Shown here in pieces: positions 1-12,800 of a stretch of 64,000 nucleotides of DNA. The DNA is from Ceratothoa steindachneri (taxonomy: Eukaryota; Arthropoda; Malacostraca; Isopoda; Cymothoidae), in assembly GCA_963969495.1 (NCBI GenBank), contig OZ018321.1, positions 106,902,557 through 106,966,556 of the forward strand, written 5' to 3'. Below the pieces are notes generated by a model that was not told the origin of the DNA, made no database searches, and saw only the letters and a list, made by a program, of their open reading frames with translations. The translations under genes and the position numbers were made by a program. Position 1 is the first letter of the stretch, and every line of letters begins with the position of its first letter.

Positions 1-414
1 TTATGGTACAAGACACACAATATCTTAAGGATGCAATTAGAGATAAGTGCAAACCAACACATTGACCACATTAATAAATATATTCAGAAGTTATCCAAAC
101 AGCAGTAGATTACAGTACTTGGTGTAGCTTAATTTTATATGCAGATAATCAAATGCAACCTTTTGAACACTTGTTACTAATTTATTTTTTGTCTACTATA
201 ATATTGCTAGGGAGGGGGGGGGGCACCATATATACATAGTAATGGTAGGAGTCTTACCACAGATCTGTACTGATTAAGATGCTTTTATTTCTCAGTGGGT
301 AGCCACTGGGAAGTCTACCCGAATTGTGACTCCATCTTATGACTGACCTCTCTCAATGTGATCTAATTACACTAAAATTAGGAAGCAGGGTTTTCACTCA
401 GCTTTGCCATAGCT

Positions 415-458
<44 letters not shown>

Positions 459-707
459 CAAATTGCAATGATTGAGTAACTACCAGCAAATAAGAGCCAA
501 GAGAAAAAAAGCATCTTTGGATTATTATACATTTTTATTAGAAGAGTCTAGAAATCCACTAATATATACCAGTACCACATAATTAATAATAATTATACAT
601 TAGTATAAACCATTGTTCAAAATTGAATCTTTAATAAAGTAATTTTCCTAGCAGTGTGGCCCAAGTTCCTTTCCTTAACAGTAGAATAGTTAATAAGTCT
701 AACTTAC
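1..707 (-). other. Start of intron 1 of the UBE2R gene
   Basis: Sequence downstream of the splice donor on the minus strand. No further E2 exon could be read here in any frame, so the intron is longer than 700 bases and runs out of the window. It is AT-rich and contains a (TA)n run and a short G run near 210-221. No coding signal seen. Confidence 0.6.
417..455. repeat. (TA)n microsatellite, about 39 bp
   Basis: Uninterrupted alternating A/T inside the UBE2R intron; the shortest of the (TA)n arrays annotated here. Confidence 0.95.
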
Positions 708-884
708 CTTAAAATAACCTCCTTCATATAGTGTTTCTGGTGGTCCAAATATAGCTACTTCCCATTCAAACAGATTATCATCATTAAGTAATTTAACACA
801 AAAACCTTCCACTGGTTCCTCCTGAAGACTTCTGTACTCTAGAGAAAGAGTGCGAACTGCACTGTTAGATGGAGGAAAGGCCAT
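708..884 (-). CDS. UBE2R: UBE2R/CDC34-type ubiquitin-conjugating enzyme E2, first coding exon (partial gene)
   Basis: Encodes residues 1-59 of an E2 of the CDC34/UBE2R family, which carries ubiquitin for SCF-type cullin-RING ligases in nucleus and cytosol. What is seen: an initiator ATG at 882-884 with A at -3 and G at +4; the family block SLQEEPVEGF near residue 19; NLFEWEVAIFGPP near 37-49; and LYEGGYFK at the exon end. The exon stops at AAG followed by GTAAGT (702-707 on the plus strand), a good splice donor. The catalytic cysteine, the acidic-loop insertion and the acidic tail of the family lie in later exons, which would be below position 1 and are not in the window. The residues between the start and SLQEEP resemble insect UBE2R proteins more than vertebrate ones; this is a judgement from memory. 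Codons are intact and nothing suggests a pseudogene. Promoter and any 5' noncoding exon would lie above 884. Confidence 0.9.
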
Positions 885-2683
<1,799 letters not shown>

Positions 2684-2760
2684 TATATATATATATATAA
2701 ATAAAATGTTGAGAAATCCCTGAGCCACCAGAAACAGATGCAACATCATTAATTATCCAC

Positions 2761-2984
2761 TCTCAACATTTCTAAAACTACAGTTTTCATCTTTGGGCTC
2801 AAATACATAAAAAGAAAATATGAACAAGCAATGGTTAAAAAAACATTAAATTGATTCATTTTCAAAGGAATTTAATGTCCTTTTGACCACTGCTTGTTCA
2901 TATTTTCTTTAAGTATTAATTTTAGGGAGTTTTTTTTTGTATTTTAGCCTGAAGATGAAAACTTATAGTTTTCAAAATGTTATG
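2761..2984. repeat. Foldback (imperfect inverted repeat), possible MITE
   Basis: Left arm about 2761-2850, right arm about 2868-2984. The AAGAAAATATGAACAAGC stretch in the left arm is matched by its complement near 2889-2910, and the CAGTTTTCATCTTTGGGCT stretch is matched by AGCCTGAAGATGAAAAC near 2949. Close to the centre ATTAAATT pairs with AATTTAAT, leaving a loop of roughly 15 bases. No coding capacity. No clear target duplication was found, so it could be a MITE remnant or a foldback from another cause. Confidence 0.6.
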
Positions 2985-3454
2985 GTTGTTGTTGGAAAGA
3001 GGGGGGCACACAATGCCCCGGATGTCCCCCACAGCAAGATTGCCCATGCTACACATACTGGTTTTACCAGAGAAAATCTGGATGCATTGTACTTGGCCAT
3101 TTCAATCATTTTGTTTACCTATTGTGAAAAATTAAATTCCACAAGGTGATGGTTTCAGGCAGTTCTTGAAGAGATTCATAAAGAAAGCAGAGGTAAAAAA
3201 AATATGCAGAGAGAGGACTGATTGTGGCACTATAGATGGGCAACTCTTATTTGACCTCATTTTCCAATAAAGCTCCCTTTGTATTTCTTACTTACTGCAT
3301 TTATGTCAACTTAAGGAAAATGTATTAACCATAAATATACATATTTGTAAATAATTAATTTAGAATATTAATCTAAGTCTAGTTGATCATGAGAGGTTGA
3401 GTAATAAAAAAAAATTAGAAAATACAAACTACTATGTCAAGTTATTTACCTGTG
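2985..3454. other. No gene or known repeat seen
   Basis: About 470 bases of AT-rich DNA. A 70-codon open frame at 2937-3149 has no recognisable features and starts inside the foldback arm. Confidence 0.4.
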
Positions 3455-3860
3455 AAGGAAGAAAAGAGAATATTGCTTTGAAATGCATAGGCATAGGCTG
3501 AATGCAGTAGAGCATAAGGTCTTAAGAGTAGTAGGTAGTAGAGGTTTTCAAGCAGTGTATTGAGGCCCAAAATAGAGCAAATAGCATTTGACTTCATTAA
3601 GAGGAATGTTATTTATAAAAATACAGAGGTTATCCTTAAACTATATAACTCATTTGTCAGGCCACATGCAAGCATGATCCCTACACTTTAGGCATGATAT
3701 TAACCTGCTAGAGTAAGTAAAAAGCAGGGAAACAAAGATAATATGTTCTAATTTGAAAGAAGGCTTTTTATAATTTGTTGTGGGGTAGACAAGGTAGATT
3801 TTAGAAAGTTGTTTTAGTTGGAAGGTAGTAATAGGATTAGGCATCCCAATTGAAAAGTAT
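3455..3860 (+). mobile_element. CR1-like LINE family B, decayed internal fragment
   Basis: Aligns by eye with the family B copy at 23740-24060 (the region after the RT core). Shared stretches include GCAGTGTATTGA, GGTTATCCTTAAACTATATAACTC and a later GGAAGGTAGTAATAGGA block also found, complemented, near 11690. Many substitutions and stops. Confidence 0.65.
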
Positions 3861-4160
3861 ACACTTGATTTGATAAGATATTTGAACTCTACAGAAAAAT
3901 TTAACCTCAAACACATGATTTCAAAGTTGTGCTTGCCATATTACAGGAGAAATGCTTGGCTCATGTTGGTCCAAGAGGATCATTCGAAAAAGTGTAAAAT
4001 TAATTAATATTTTAAAGGCCTGCAATTTCAAAACTATCAAAGATAATGACCCAATTATTGATATTTTTCCATCATATAGGTACAGGAGCTAGTATGGAAT
4101 GAATGACCCATTAACTTGCATATGCATGAAGGTAGAGAGATTGGGCAGAAACCAACCAGG
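3861..4160. other. No gene or known repeat seen
   Basis: About 300 bases between two LINE fragments. Nothing recognisable in either strand. Confidence 0.35.
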
Positions 4161-4612
4161 GTAGAGTGATCTCTCCACAGTTTGAAAAAAGTGAGCAGAG
4201 TAGCCATTCAAAAGGAGGATACCCTATGTCCAGATCCTGTTTAAAAATTCTAACAGAAAAGCCATGCCTCACTCAGCTAGGTGTCAAATCATGGCATACA
4301 GGACATTATAGGGACAAGGGGCGGGGTCCGTGCAGGAAACAAGAGTGGAAGGCAACTCAATGTAAACCTTTCATTGAATGGTTCTCTGCTTCTGAAAGTA
4401 GAGTCCAGTTATCAACCTTCAGCAAAATCAGAATATGCAGTGAATGCTGGCAGAGCAGCATCCAGACAAAAGAATACAGAGAAAGTGGTCACGAAGGACT
4501 CACTGCAGGCTCAGGATCTAAGATTGCAGTTCCATTCACCTGACTCTCTTCCATATCTCTGGTAGATGGGTCTTCCCATTAAGTGAAGATAGGTATGCCT
4601 GCCAATCGATGA
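4161..4612 (-). mobile_element. I-like LINE, decayed fragment of the EN-RT linker region
   Basis: The plus-strand text is a diverged copy of 15195-15620, with the same order of blocks (GTGATCTCTCC..., GCCATGCCTC..., CATTGAATGGTTCTC..., GTGGTCACGAAGGA). That segment lies between endonuclease and RT in the minus-strand I-like LINE. The plus-strand open frames at 4166-4565 are therefore antisense to the element and not genes. Confidence 0.7.
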
Positions 4613-5455
4613 GAAAAGCCACAAGGGCATATCTGCATCTACAAGATTGTGTCTGAACTACTTAAAAAGGAATCACTATCATGGCTTTGTCAGAAACTAA
4701 ATCATGCAGGTACTGCTTAAAATGGCATCACCATCATGGTACATCAAAATAAAAAAAACTAAATCCAGCAATATACATATCAATAATATAATAAAGGTAT
4801 ACACAAATTAATATTACAATATGTAATATGCCCCAATACAACTTAAAAACCATGATAACCTACCCTCCCCATATAGGTACTCATCTAACCTGCAATTGAA
4901 AACATTTAAATTTGGAATGCTTATTGTCTTTGTGGTAAACTATTCCACTAATCTACCATTCTGTAGATGAAAAATTCTCACATCTAACCTATACTTTTTT
5001 TTAAATTTTCAAGTGGGACACTCAGTCCTATTACTACCTTCTAACACTAAGAACTTGCTAAAATCTACTCCAGAACAAACTGTAAAAAACTTAATTATAT
5101 CCCCTCTCACACATTTATTTAGCACCCTCAACCTATCTACACTTTTTTACCCTCCTCTGCATTGACTCTAGCAAGTTGACATGTCTAAAGTGTGGGACCA
5201 TACTTAATGAAGCCCAACACTATTTGCTCTAATTTTTGTCTCAATACACTGCTTAGAAAACCTGTGACTTATCTACTACTACTCCTAAGACCTTATCCTC
5301 TACAGCATTCAGCCAATGCCTATTTATTTCATAGCTAAAGTCTCTATTATCTCTTCTCATGTTAATAAATGAAAAAATTTTAAAGGTTAAAATTCATTTG
5401 CCACTTTTGCACCCAACCAAATAACTTATTTAGGTAAGTCACTGCATTTTGGTTG
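4613..5455 (-). mobile_element. CR1-like LINE family B, 3' fragment
   Basis: Minus-strand 3' end of family B. The tail text AAAGCCACAAGGGC near 4615 is the family terminus seen at 11290 and 20458. The body aligns with 11500-12250, and near 5390-5450 the minus strand reads an NKLFGWVQKWQMNF-like stretch that follows the RT catalytic core. Truncated at its 5' side near 5455. Stops throughout. Confidence 0.7.
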
Positions 5456-6034
5456 CCAGATATAATGAGTAACTTTCAATATAATGAAATAAAACAAATA
5501 AAAGCTTTTAGAAAAAAAGAAGTGAATTGCGGAGGTAATGGCTATCAATCACATGCCTGACCCCTAAAAATATCAGAAATAAAAAACAAATAGTGGATGA
5601 TATCATTGCTTGCAAAAGTGTTTTGATCTCAATGTAGCTTCAATATATATCAACAAACTTAAAAGCAGTTAGGAGAAAAATTTCTTGATAGCCTACCAAA
5701 TAATAGTAAACAAGAGGAATCAGCTACTCCAGACAGCAACGATATGCGCTGGAACAAATATCCTAACTGCCTGCAGACTGAATTAGGCTTTTCTCAAGGT
5801 AAGCCAATCAATTATCTTTCTCTTTGCTCATATTATACTTAACTCATTAAAAGTTCTTATAGGGGTACTATCTCTCTCCTCACAATTAAAGGAGATATGA
5901 GCACTTTGCCCCCTTTGAAATTCCCTTCAATGATATAATACAATACGATGAGATTCCAATAACGGAACAAAAACTATTAAAAAAGCACTTTTTAGAATTT
6001 TCCAAAGAAAAAAATAAATTAAAAAATAATTGTT
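5456..6034. other. Unassigned AT-rich segment between two CR1-like pieces
   Basis: About 580 bases that match nothing else I could find in the window. It separates a minus-strand CR1 3' end from a minus-strand CR1 5' half, so it may be an insertion that replaced the RT core, or the two flanks may be unrelated copies. Confidence 0.35.
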
Positions 6035-6368
6035 TTAAACAAATATATATGAATTAGCCAAAATCAAAGGGGGCAAAAAACAATAACAGAAATCAGAATA
6101 AGTTCTTCTGACACAGAGGTCAGAAGACAGAGCGTGCTTGTGATTCCAGCACAATGACTTCCTACATTTCTTCCTAATAGCCTTCATTGGAATACACTGC
6201 TCCTGGACAATGTTTAACATAGTCTTAAAAGTCTCCCACATCTCATAAGTATTCTTTCCCCTGAATTCTATATTCCACATAATCTGATTTAGCAAGTTGC
6301 ATAATTTATTGTTTGTTCATGTTCTACCTTTCACTATTCCCAAGTTAAAATGAACCATCTGATGATCA

Positions 6369-6731
6369 CTATTTCCCTAATGCTTCCCCAACAGTCAATT
6401 CCTGAACCAAGTGATCATCATTTGAAAGAACCAGATCTAATATATTGGCACACCTTGTTGGCTTATTAACAAATCGAGTCAAAAAATTATCCTCAAAACA
6501 TTCTATAAACTTACAACTTGCTATATCCCTTCCTATCATATTTTCCCAGTCCACAGAATTTAAATTAAAGTCAGCAAGAATAACTGCATCTACTTCACAT
6601 CCTTTCCTTATTTCCCTGATCATTAACTCATCATCATCAATACAACCAGTCTGTCCTGGTGGTCTATAAAGGGATACCAAGTGTATTATCCTAGTTTTAC
6701 TGACCCTAATATCAATCAAACAGTGACTCAA
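6369..6731 (-). pseudogene. CR1-like ORF2 endonuclease domain, partial
   Basis: 120 codons with LVSLYRPPGQTG, DAVILADFNLNSVDWEN and NILDLVLSNDDHLV. These are the YRPP, GDFN-like and LDLV-S blocks of LINE apurinic-like endonucleases, which nick target DNA to prime reverse transcription. The GDFN box reads ADFN here. The final S-D-H box follows in another frame just below 6369 (AGTGATCATCAGATGG on the minus strand), so a frameshift separates it from the main frame. Confidence 0.75.
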
Positions 6732-7103
6732 CTTCTCCTTGCTTTATAGAATTATTTAGATTTGAAGAAATGCTATTTTTTATATAAATAAACAACTCAC
6801 CATGAGTCCTATCTCTCCTTGACTAATGTACATATCATAACCCTGTAGTTCAAATTCACTCATGTCATTAAATTTATTTTTATTAACCCATGAATCTATT
6901 ACACATTATATCTATATCTTCATCAATAATATAATTAAATAACTCATCTTTCTTATTTCTAAGACTACAAGCATTGGTATAAAGACAACTCAGCCCTCCT
7001 GTCTCTGAAGCAGCAGTTTTAGAATGTATACCTTTCACTATCTCCTCTGCATCTCTTTCCCATCCCTGCCCTACCATGTACTCTTATATTTCCCTGACCA
7101 CTA

Positions 7104-7367
7104 TCAGTAACTAGTTTTCTGCCTGCAAAGGCCTAATGACACTAACTCCTGCCACAAAACATTAGCCCAGGCCTGGCTTAAATGGAGTCCATCCAATGCC
7201 TTATTCCCATAAAACCAATTCCAAACATCTATAAACACTAATCCTGACTGGTCAAACAGGCCTTTCACATACACATTCAGTCCGATTGCACGAGACAACC
7301 AATCCAATCCCACATCCAATCTCGGAAGCACACCTGAAACAATGCCTTTCAATCTACTTTCCATCAT
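7104..7367 (-). pseudogene. CR1-like ORF1, C-terminal SGNH/esterase-like domain
   Basis: An 87-codon open frame reads SRAIGLNVYVKGLFDQSG, VFIDVWNWFYGNKA and then LDGLHLSQAWANVLWQEL. CR1-type LINEs often carry an SGNH-hydrolase-like domain in ORF1 whose last catalytic block is D-x-x-H; here that is DGLH. The N-terminal half of the domain with the GDS block is not present in this frame. The role of the domain in retrotransposition is unproven; membrane or lipid association has been proposed. Confidence 0.65.
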
Positions 7368-7489
7368 CCTTTCAACTAACCTTTTGTACCTCTCTCATAA
7401 CTCACATAGGGTGCCTACTTGATTGGTGATTTTGAATTCAAGGACTTCACGGACTTTTTAAAAAATAATCAAGGACAGGTTTTAGCCAT

Positions 7490-8645
7490 TGTATTTTTTT
7501 TTAAATTAAAAAAGTGCATTTTTTTTTATATAGAGCCCATCTGGCAACTGCCCACTTGGGCATAAGTCGCCGAAAAACACGACAGCCTAGAAACTAGGCT
7601 ACTTAAAAAAAATATATGAAAACATAACGATATAAATTGGAAAACTTAACAATCAGGAAGCAATCTCCATGAGCGGGGGGAGGTCCCCCTCACCCCGGTG
7701 CAGGAGAGTGCAACCTACAAAACAATAACAAACGAAAAAAAAATTTTTTTAATTTTATGGAGCCCATCTGGCAAGTACCTAACAAACGAAAAACAAAAGA
7801 ACCTTAAATAAAGGGAAGAAGCCCGGCCTCCCCCAAAAAGTAAACAGTCCACAAGTCAATGTGCACAAACTCGCCCCGAGCACAGGGGACAGGCGGTAGC
7901 GACCCGCCCATCCCGGTACCAGGACAGGTATCGTGCGCGAAGATCACCCAGACTGGGACATTCGACAAGAATGTGGCGAACAGTCTGGGGGACGACGCAA
8001 TCGTCGCAATAGGGCGCTGGCGAGCGCTCCATCAGATAGCGATGCGTCACACGAGTATGTCCGATTCGGAGATGACAGAAAGCGACCTGAAGCCGTCACG
8101 GCATTGGGGGATAGGTCCATGGGAACAGTCGCGGCGCAATGGCACGCAACTTTAAGTTCCCTTCAACCGTCTCCCATCTTCTTTGCCAAGCAGTCAGAAG
8201 AGCTGCCCGTATTCCTTCCATGTAGTCGGTTTTTTGGAAGAGCGAAACGCTGGTCCGGTCGCAGAGTCCTCGCAGACTCTTTGGCGCCCTCATTCCCCGC
8301 AATTCCTACATGTCCAGGAACCCAGCAGAAGATAATCTCGACATCTGCCCGGCTCGCCAAAACCGTGGCGTCACGGATATCACGAACCACGGGATGCGGA
8401 AATTCCAATGCCCCGAGAGCACTCAGGGCGCTTTGTGAGTCGCTATAGATCACAATCCGGTCTCCGAACCGGGCACGTCGCGTAATCTACCATACCGAGT
8501 GGTGTATTGCCATCAGCTAGGCCGTGAAGACAGACGAAGCGCCTGGTAGAGCCCCGCTGACTTCAAACAGAGGGGATACGGCGTGGAAGCCGACCCCCTC
8601 TTGGGACTTGGAGCCATCCGTATACACTGGCACAGTTCCAGCTTG
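7490..8645 (-). mobile_element. I-like LINE, 3' end with RNase H domain
   Basis: Minus-strand 3' part of an RNase H-bearing LINE. The 3'UTR tail (GCCCATCTGGCAACTGCC, then a shared ACTAGGCTACTT) ends in an oligo-A run, seen as T runs near 7493-7530. It matches the 3' ends at 14021-14117 and 14765-14860. A partial second copy of the tail start (GAGCCCATCTGGCAA near 7760) suggests a small internal duplication. The RT lies beyond the 5' truncation near 8645. Confidence 0.75.
7856..8640 (-). pseudogene. LINE RNase H domain and C-terminal zinc region, broken
   Basis: The minus strand reads VPVYTDGSKSQEGVGFHAVS (first RNase H aspartate), then IYSDSQSALSALGALE (third acidic block), VEIIFCWVPGHVGIAGNEGA (histidine and last acidic block), then RSPAPYCDDCVVPQTVRHIL with CxxC and HxxxxC spacing typical of LINE ORF2 C-termini. 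The glutamate expected in the second block is a TAG stop (context FTA-stop-LMAIHHSVW), and another TAG follows eight codons later. A frame change occurs near 8160. RNase H would remove the RNA template during second-strand synthesis; this copy cannot make it. Confidence 0.8.
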
Positions 8646-9346
8646 CCCTAACTGTATCGATTGTGACATTTCCCTCAAGCTCAGACATGCTCTTGTGGTG
8701 ACTTTGTTAAGTCTCTTGGTGTGATGGTGTCTAAGTTGGCTGACACTGTGTCTACCCTAAGTGCCCAGGTGAATGTCGTTACCAGTGAGCTTAGAGACCT
8801 TAATGATTCTCTTGCCTCTGGAGCTGCTCCTTCCCCTTTATCATTGAAGGAGGCTCTGGGGTAGCCAGAAATGCAACAACGTTTTAAAGATGAATTAAGG
8901 GAACTTCATGAGCGAGACAAAAGGCGTGACAGAATTATTGTATGTGGACTTTCTCTTGAAAATTTCAAGAATTTGGCTGGCACTCAACATTCCAACATAT
9001 TCATTAATAAAGACCTTACTTATAAACAGAGAATGGAGAGGAGGAGTGGGAGAGGGATAACTGCTCCAAGCAGTCAGTCAGGTGGTATTCCTACGCTCTC
9101 TGGTTTAAATGCCCATCCATTGGGATCCCTCCCTTCCAGTCCCTGCTGTGGCTACATGCACCAGTCCTATTTGACCCCAGGTAGTACAGTTAGAACTCAA
9201 ATAGCTAATTTTAAAAAAAAAACTGTAGATATTTTTTTTAAATAAAATTAATCTTGTTTCTTTGTTTTGTTTTTCTGTGGGTGTAGATATTGTAGCCCTT
9301 ACAGAATCTTTGCTTTCTTCCTCAGTTTCTTCAGATTTCCGTAAAC

Positions 9347-9738
9347 ATGGAGTTTGTCTGTATATTAAAAACTATTAGGTATAATAGTGTGTTTACTGAA
9401 TTTCCTAATACTCTTGGAGTCTTCTTCCAATCATCTAATATCTATATTTTAGTTGTATACAGGCCTCCAAGTTATACTTCAGATGAGAATAGTTGTCTTA
9501 TTTCTTATATCAACTCGTTTTGTTCCTCCAGAGAGGTCATTCTGTGTCTGCTCCACAGGCTTTCACACTGCTTGGTCACTCCTTCTTGGATTTATTTCTA
9601 TCACTAGGCCTTATTCAGTGGGTGAATTTTCCTACTTTTGTTACCTCTGGAAATATATTGGATTTAGTTTTCACCTCTAGTCATGGCAGTGTTTTAGTTA
9701 ACTGGCACAGACCCTCTCCCTGGATGTGGCCATGTTGA
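9347..9738 (+). pseudogene. LINE C endonuclease domain, fragmented
   Basis: Frames at 9347-9607 and 9493-9738 hold consecutive parts of one endonuclease: VYRPPSYTSDENSCLISYIN followed by SSREVI in the first, then LGLIQWVNFPTFVTSGNILD and LVFTSSHG in the second. A frame change between them removes the GDFN region. No intact enzyme can be read. Confidence 0.7.
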
Positions 9739-9811
9739 AATTTGATTCACTTGCTCAGTTTGTTCTCTCTCAATGACACCCAAGCCTGATTCTGAATTAT
9801 GCCTTGACGGG

Positions 9812-9913
9812 TTTCATTGCAATTCCAATGCACTTAATGATTATTTGTTTTTGATTGACTGGTTTCATTGCAATTTCAATGCACTTAATGATTATTTGTT
9901 CTTGATTGACTGG
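9812..9913 (+). repeat. 51-bp tandem duplication inside LINE C
   Basis: Two units, 9812-9862 and 9863-9913, differ by two substitutions. Each encodes FHCNSNALNDYLFLIDW (the second has F for S), so the duplication is in frame (17 codons). Confidence 0.9.
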
Positions 9914-10214
9914 GATAACATACTTTTTGGTTGTGATATACATGAAAGCTACTCTAAATTTGCTAGTATATTGCATAATGCTTTCAAGTTCTATGTATCT
10001 CATAAATCACAAAGTCCCTCATGTCCACCTTGGGTTAAAAAAGTTTCTCGAGCTCTTCAATCTCAAAACAAATTTGCTTGGATTCATTTAAAGACTAAGA
10101 TCTAATTATGGGCCAAATTCTCCGATTACTGTTCAAGCATGGCTGGAATTCAGGAATGCAAATATCCATTTTATGCTTGATGTGCGTAATGCTGTCTCTT
10201 CCTAGGAAAAACCC

Positions 10215-10661
10215 TTGGTTGATGACCAGAACCCTAAGAGACTTCATGCCTATTTGAGGAGGAAAAAGGTTGATCATCCGTCAGTTGGTCCTTTAAAAGT
10301 AGATGGCAGGTGGTACAGCGACTGTAAACCAATAGCTAACCTAGTGGCTGACCAATTTGTGTCTGTATTTGTTGTCGGAAACTTGCCTAATCCATATCCA
10401 CATCAAATACCTGCAACTCGTATGATCCTTAATGAAGTCACTGCAGAGGAAATATTAAAGTCCCTTCAAAGATTAGAGCTATCAGCTGGTTGTGGACCCG
10501 ATGGCTTTCCTTCCATCATCTTTAAGAAATGTGCATTAGCTCTTTCTCATCCGCTTTATCTTATCTTCAACAAAAGCATTACATCAATGAAGGTACCAAC
10601 TGAATGGAAATCTGCCAACATTATGCCATTGTTCAAGGGTTGTTTAAATTGTATATTGTAA
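10215..10661 (+). pseudogene. LINE C reverse transcriptase N-terminal part
   Basis: Open for 148 codons: PLKVDGRWYSDCKPIANLVA, then CGPDGFPSIIFKKCA (the A/C-GPD block before motif 1) and VPTEWKSANIMPLFKG. The frame is cut near 10638 by an inserted CR1 family B tail. Beyond that insert, reading resumes with SNYRPISLTS, HQFGFHAGLSVSDQLL and SKAFD in shifting frames. Confidence 0.75.
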
Positions 10662-10800
10662 ATGCATGATCTGACAAAATCCTATGGATGCATTATGTGG
10701 GTGGGACTTGATGGATATGGATGACCTTTGATAGGCCCTTGTGGCTTTTGAGATCTGTGAAATTATATTATGTTAAGTTATGGTGGTATACATTCAGTTA
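10638..10800 (+). mobile_element. CR1 family B 3' tail, short insertion in LINE C
   Basis: About 160 bases identical in layout to the family B terminus at 26200-26355 (TGCATGATCTGACAAAATCC, GGATGACCTTTGATAGGCCC, TGTGAAATTAT). Only the extreme 3'UTR was inserted, in the sense orientation, splitting the RT of LINE C. Confidence 0.8.
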
Positions 10801-11231
10801 CTTCAAACTATAGACCAATTAGCCTGACTTCTTTTCGCCTCATCAATTTGGCTTTCATGCAGGGTTATCTGTGTCTGACCAGCTTCTGAGCACCTATGAT
10901 TATATTAGCAATCAAGTCAACTCTGGCCAAGCTGTTGATGTACTATTCTTTGACTATAGCAAGGCCTTTGATGTGGTTAACCAACAGAGGTTTCTATTAA
11001 AGCTTTCTACGATAGGCATAGTTGACCGACTTTATAAAATGTGATAGAGCCTCTCCACTATTGAAATATTATTTCTATGACATTATTGGAAAAATACAAA
11101 GAATTATTACAGGCTTTAGTTGCCTAAAACATATACACAACTCATTCAAAATTATCAATTTTTGTCCCCAAATTCCTGTCTGATTTTATAGTTGGTTTAG
11201 GTTAGGTCTGGTTTGGATTAGCTCACTTGAT

Positions 11232-12800
11232 TTGCTACCCTATAGCATTTCATTAACAACAATTTCACGGATGACAAAAGTCACAAGGGACTATCAAAGG
11301 TCATCCGCATCTGTCAAAACCCACCCACAAAATGCATCCATAGGATTGTGTCAGATCATGCATCTACAATATACAATTCAAACCATACACAGGAATGTGT
11401 CAAAAACAAAAGGCATCATCATCAAGACCCATCAAAAGACAAATCAATCATAATATACAATAATAAAAAACTGCATCCACAGGAAAGAGTCCAGAATACC
11501 CCCAAGTTAACCCTCCCTCCCCATATAATCATCTAATCTGCATTTGAATACTTTCAAGTTTAGACTGTCTACTGTCTCAGATGGCAAACTATTCCAGTAA
11601 TCTCCCACTCTATTGGTGAAAAAATATTTTCTAACATCCAACCTACACCTCAGTTTTTTAAAATTTTTAAGTGGTGACCCCTACTCCTATTACTACCTTC
11701 CGACTCAAATAACTTGCTAAAATCCAACATCCATCCCCGAACAGATTTTAAATAGCTCAATCATATCTCCCCTCACACATCTTCTCTCAAATGAGAACAT
11801 ATTTATTAATACCCTCAGTCTATCTTCATATTCAAGGTGCTTCAGGGAAGGTATAATTTTTGTTGCCCTCCTTTGTACTGACTCAAGCAGGTTGATGTCA
11901 TGTCTAAAATGTAGTGACCATGGTTGTATACAGTACTCTAAATGTGGCCTAACATACGAGCTGTAGAGTTTAAGGATAACCTCTGCTCTTGTAGCTAACA
12001 TTACTCTCAATGTATCCTAGCACCCTATTTGCTCTATTTTTTGTCTCAATACACTGCTTTGAAAACTTGAGTAACCTATCTACTACTACGCCTAAGCCAT
12101 TTCATTCTCAACTGAATTCAGCCAGTGCCCATCCATTTCATAGCTAAATTCCCTATTATCTCTTCCAATTTAAGAACTTTGCATTTTTTAAGGTTAAAAG
12201 TCATCTACCGCTTGTGAGTCCAAGCTAATAACTTATTTAAGTCACTCTGCACTTAAAGCTACCCTCAACTTCTTTGACTAGTGTGGCCAATTTAGTGTCA
12301 TCAGCAAAAATGGACACTTTTCTATTTACAGCCTCCCTAAGATCATTTATATAAACTATGAATAATAAAGGGCCTAGAAAGGATCCCTGAGGTACACCAC
12401 TGATAACGTCCATCAAACTGTAACCTCACCCCATTCAGCACAAGTCTCTGTTTCCTGTCTTTCAGCCATTCAGTTATCTAATTAAAAACTTTACCGCATA
12501 TCCCATACAATTTTAATTTGTCAACTAGTCTCAAAAGCCTTGCTAAAATCTAAGTAAATTACATCAACATTCTCTCCCTTATCTAATTGTTTAGTAACAT
12601 AATCCATAAAATCAAGTAAATTTGTTAAACACGATCTACCTCTTCTAAACCCATGCTGAGCATCATTTATTAACCTACCACACTCTAGATGGTGAGAAAT
12701 CCCCTTCTTAACTATCTTCTCAAAAATTTTAAAAATGATAGAAGTTAAGCTTACCAGCCTAAAGTTATTTGGGTCCTCTTTACTTCCTTTTTTTAAAAAT
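11232..12800 (-). mobile_element. CR1-like LINE family B, 5'-truncated copy
   Basis: Minus-strand copy starting in RT at IFKKGSKEDPNNFR (12797-12755), through RT with an intact IFADDTK catalytic box (near 12310) and the thumb (12010-11717, EVILKLYSSYVRPHLEYC and LLESVQRRATKI), then a 3'UTR to the terminus near 11255. Several stops and frameshifts. The 171 bases before it (11061-11231) hold nothing recognisable. Confidence 0.85.

Larger units (their letters stand above)
6035..7370 (-). mobile_element. CR1-like LINE, ORF1 end plus endonuclease (RT core missing)
   Basis: Reading on the minus strand from 7370 to 6035: end of ORF1 with an SGNH-type domain, a spacer, the endonuclease, then the pre-RT region with VQEQCIPMK. 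The same pre-RT text occurs at 21133-21222 in a family B copy. The reverse transcriptase that should follow is absent. Confidence 0.75.
8700..11060 (+). mobile_element. LINE C, near full-length but decayed non-LTR retrotransposon
   Basis: Plus-strand order: ORF1 coiled-coil and basic region (8760-8960, ERDKRRDRIIVCGL), endonuclease remnants (9347-9710, VYRPPSYTSDEN and later NILDLVFTSSHG), pre-RT linker, RT fingers (10215-10637), an inserted CR1 tail (about 10638-10800), then RT motif A (10935-10985, LFFDYSKAFDVVN). It ends near 11060 without a clear tail. The exact clade is not certain; it resembles CR1/jockey-type enzymes. Confidence 0.7.

Noticed and set aside
4166..4565. Plus-strand frames of 94-125 codons
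   Set aside because: Antisense to a decayed I-like LINE fragment that matches 15195-15620; composition and position give no support for a gene.
5740..5806. Possible short exon ending in CAAG followed by GTAAGC
   Set aside because: A donor-like string alone, with no recognisable protein and no acceptor, is expected by chance in this much sequence.
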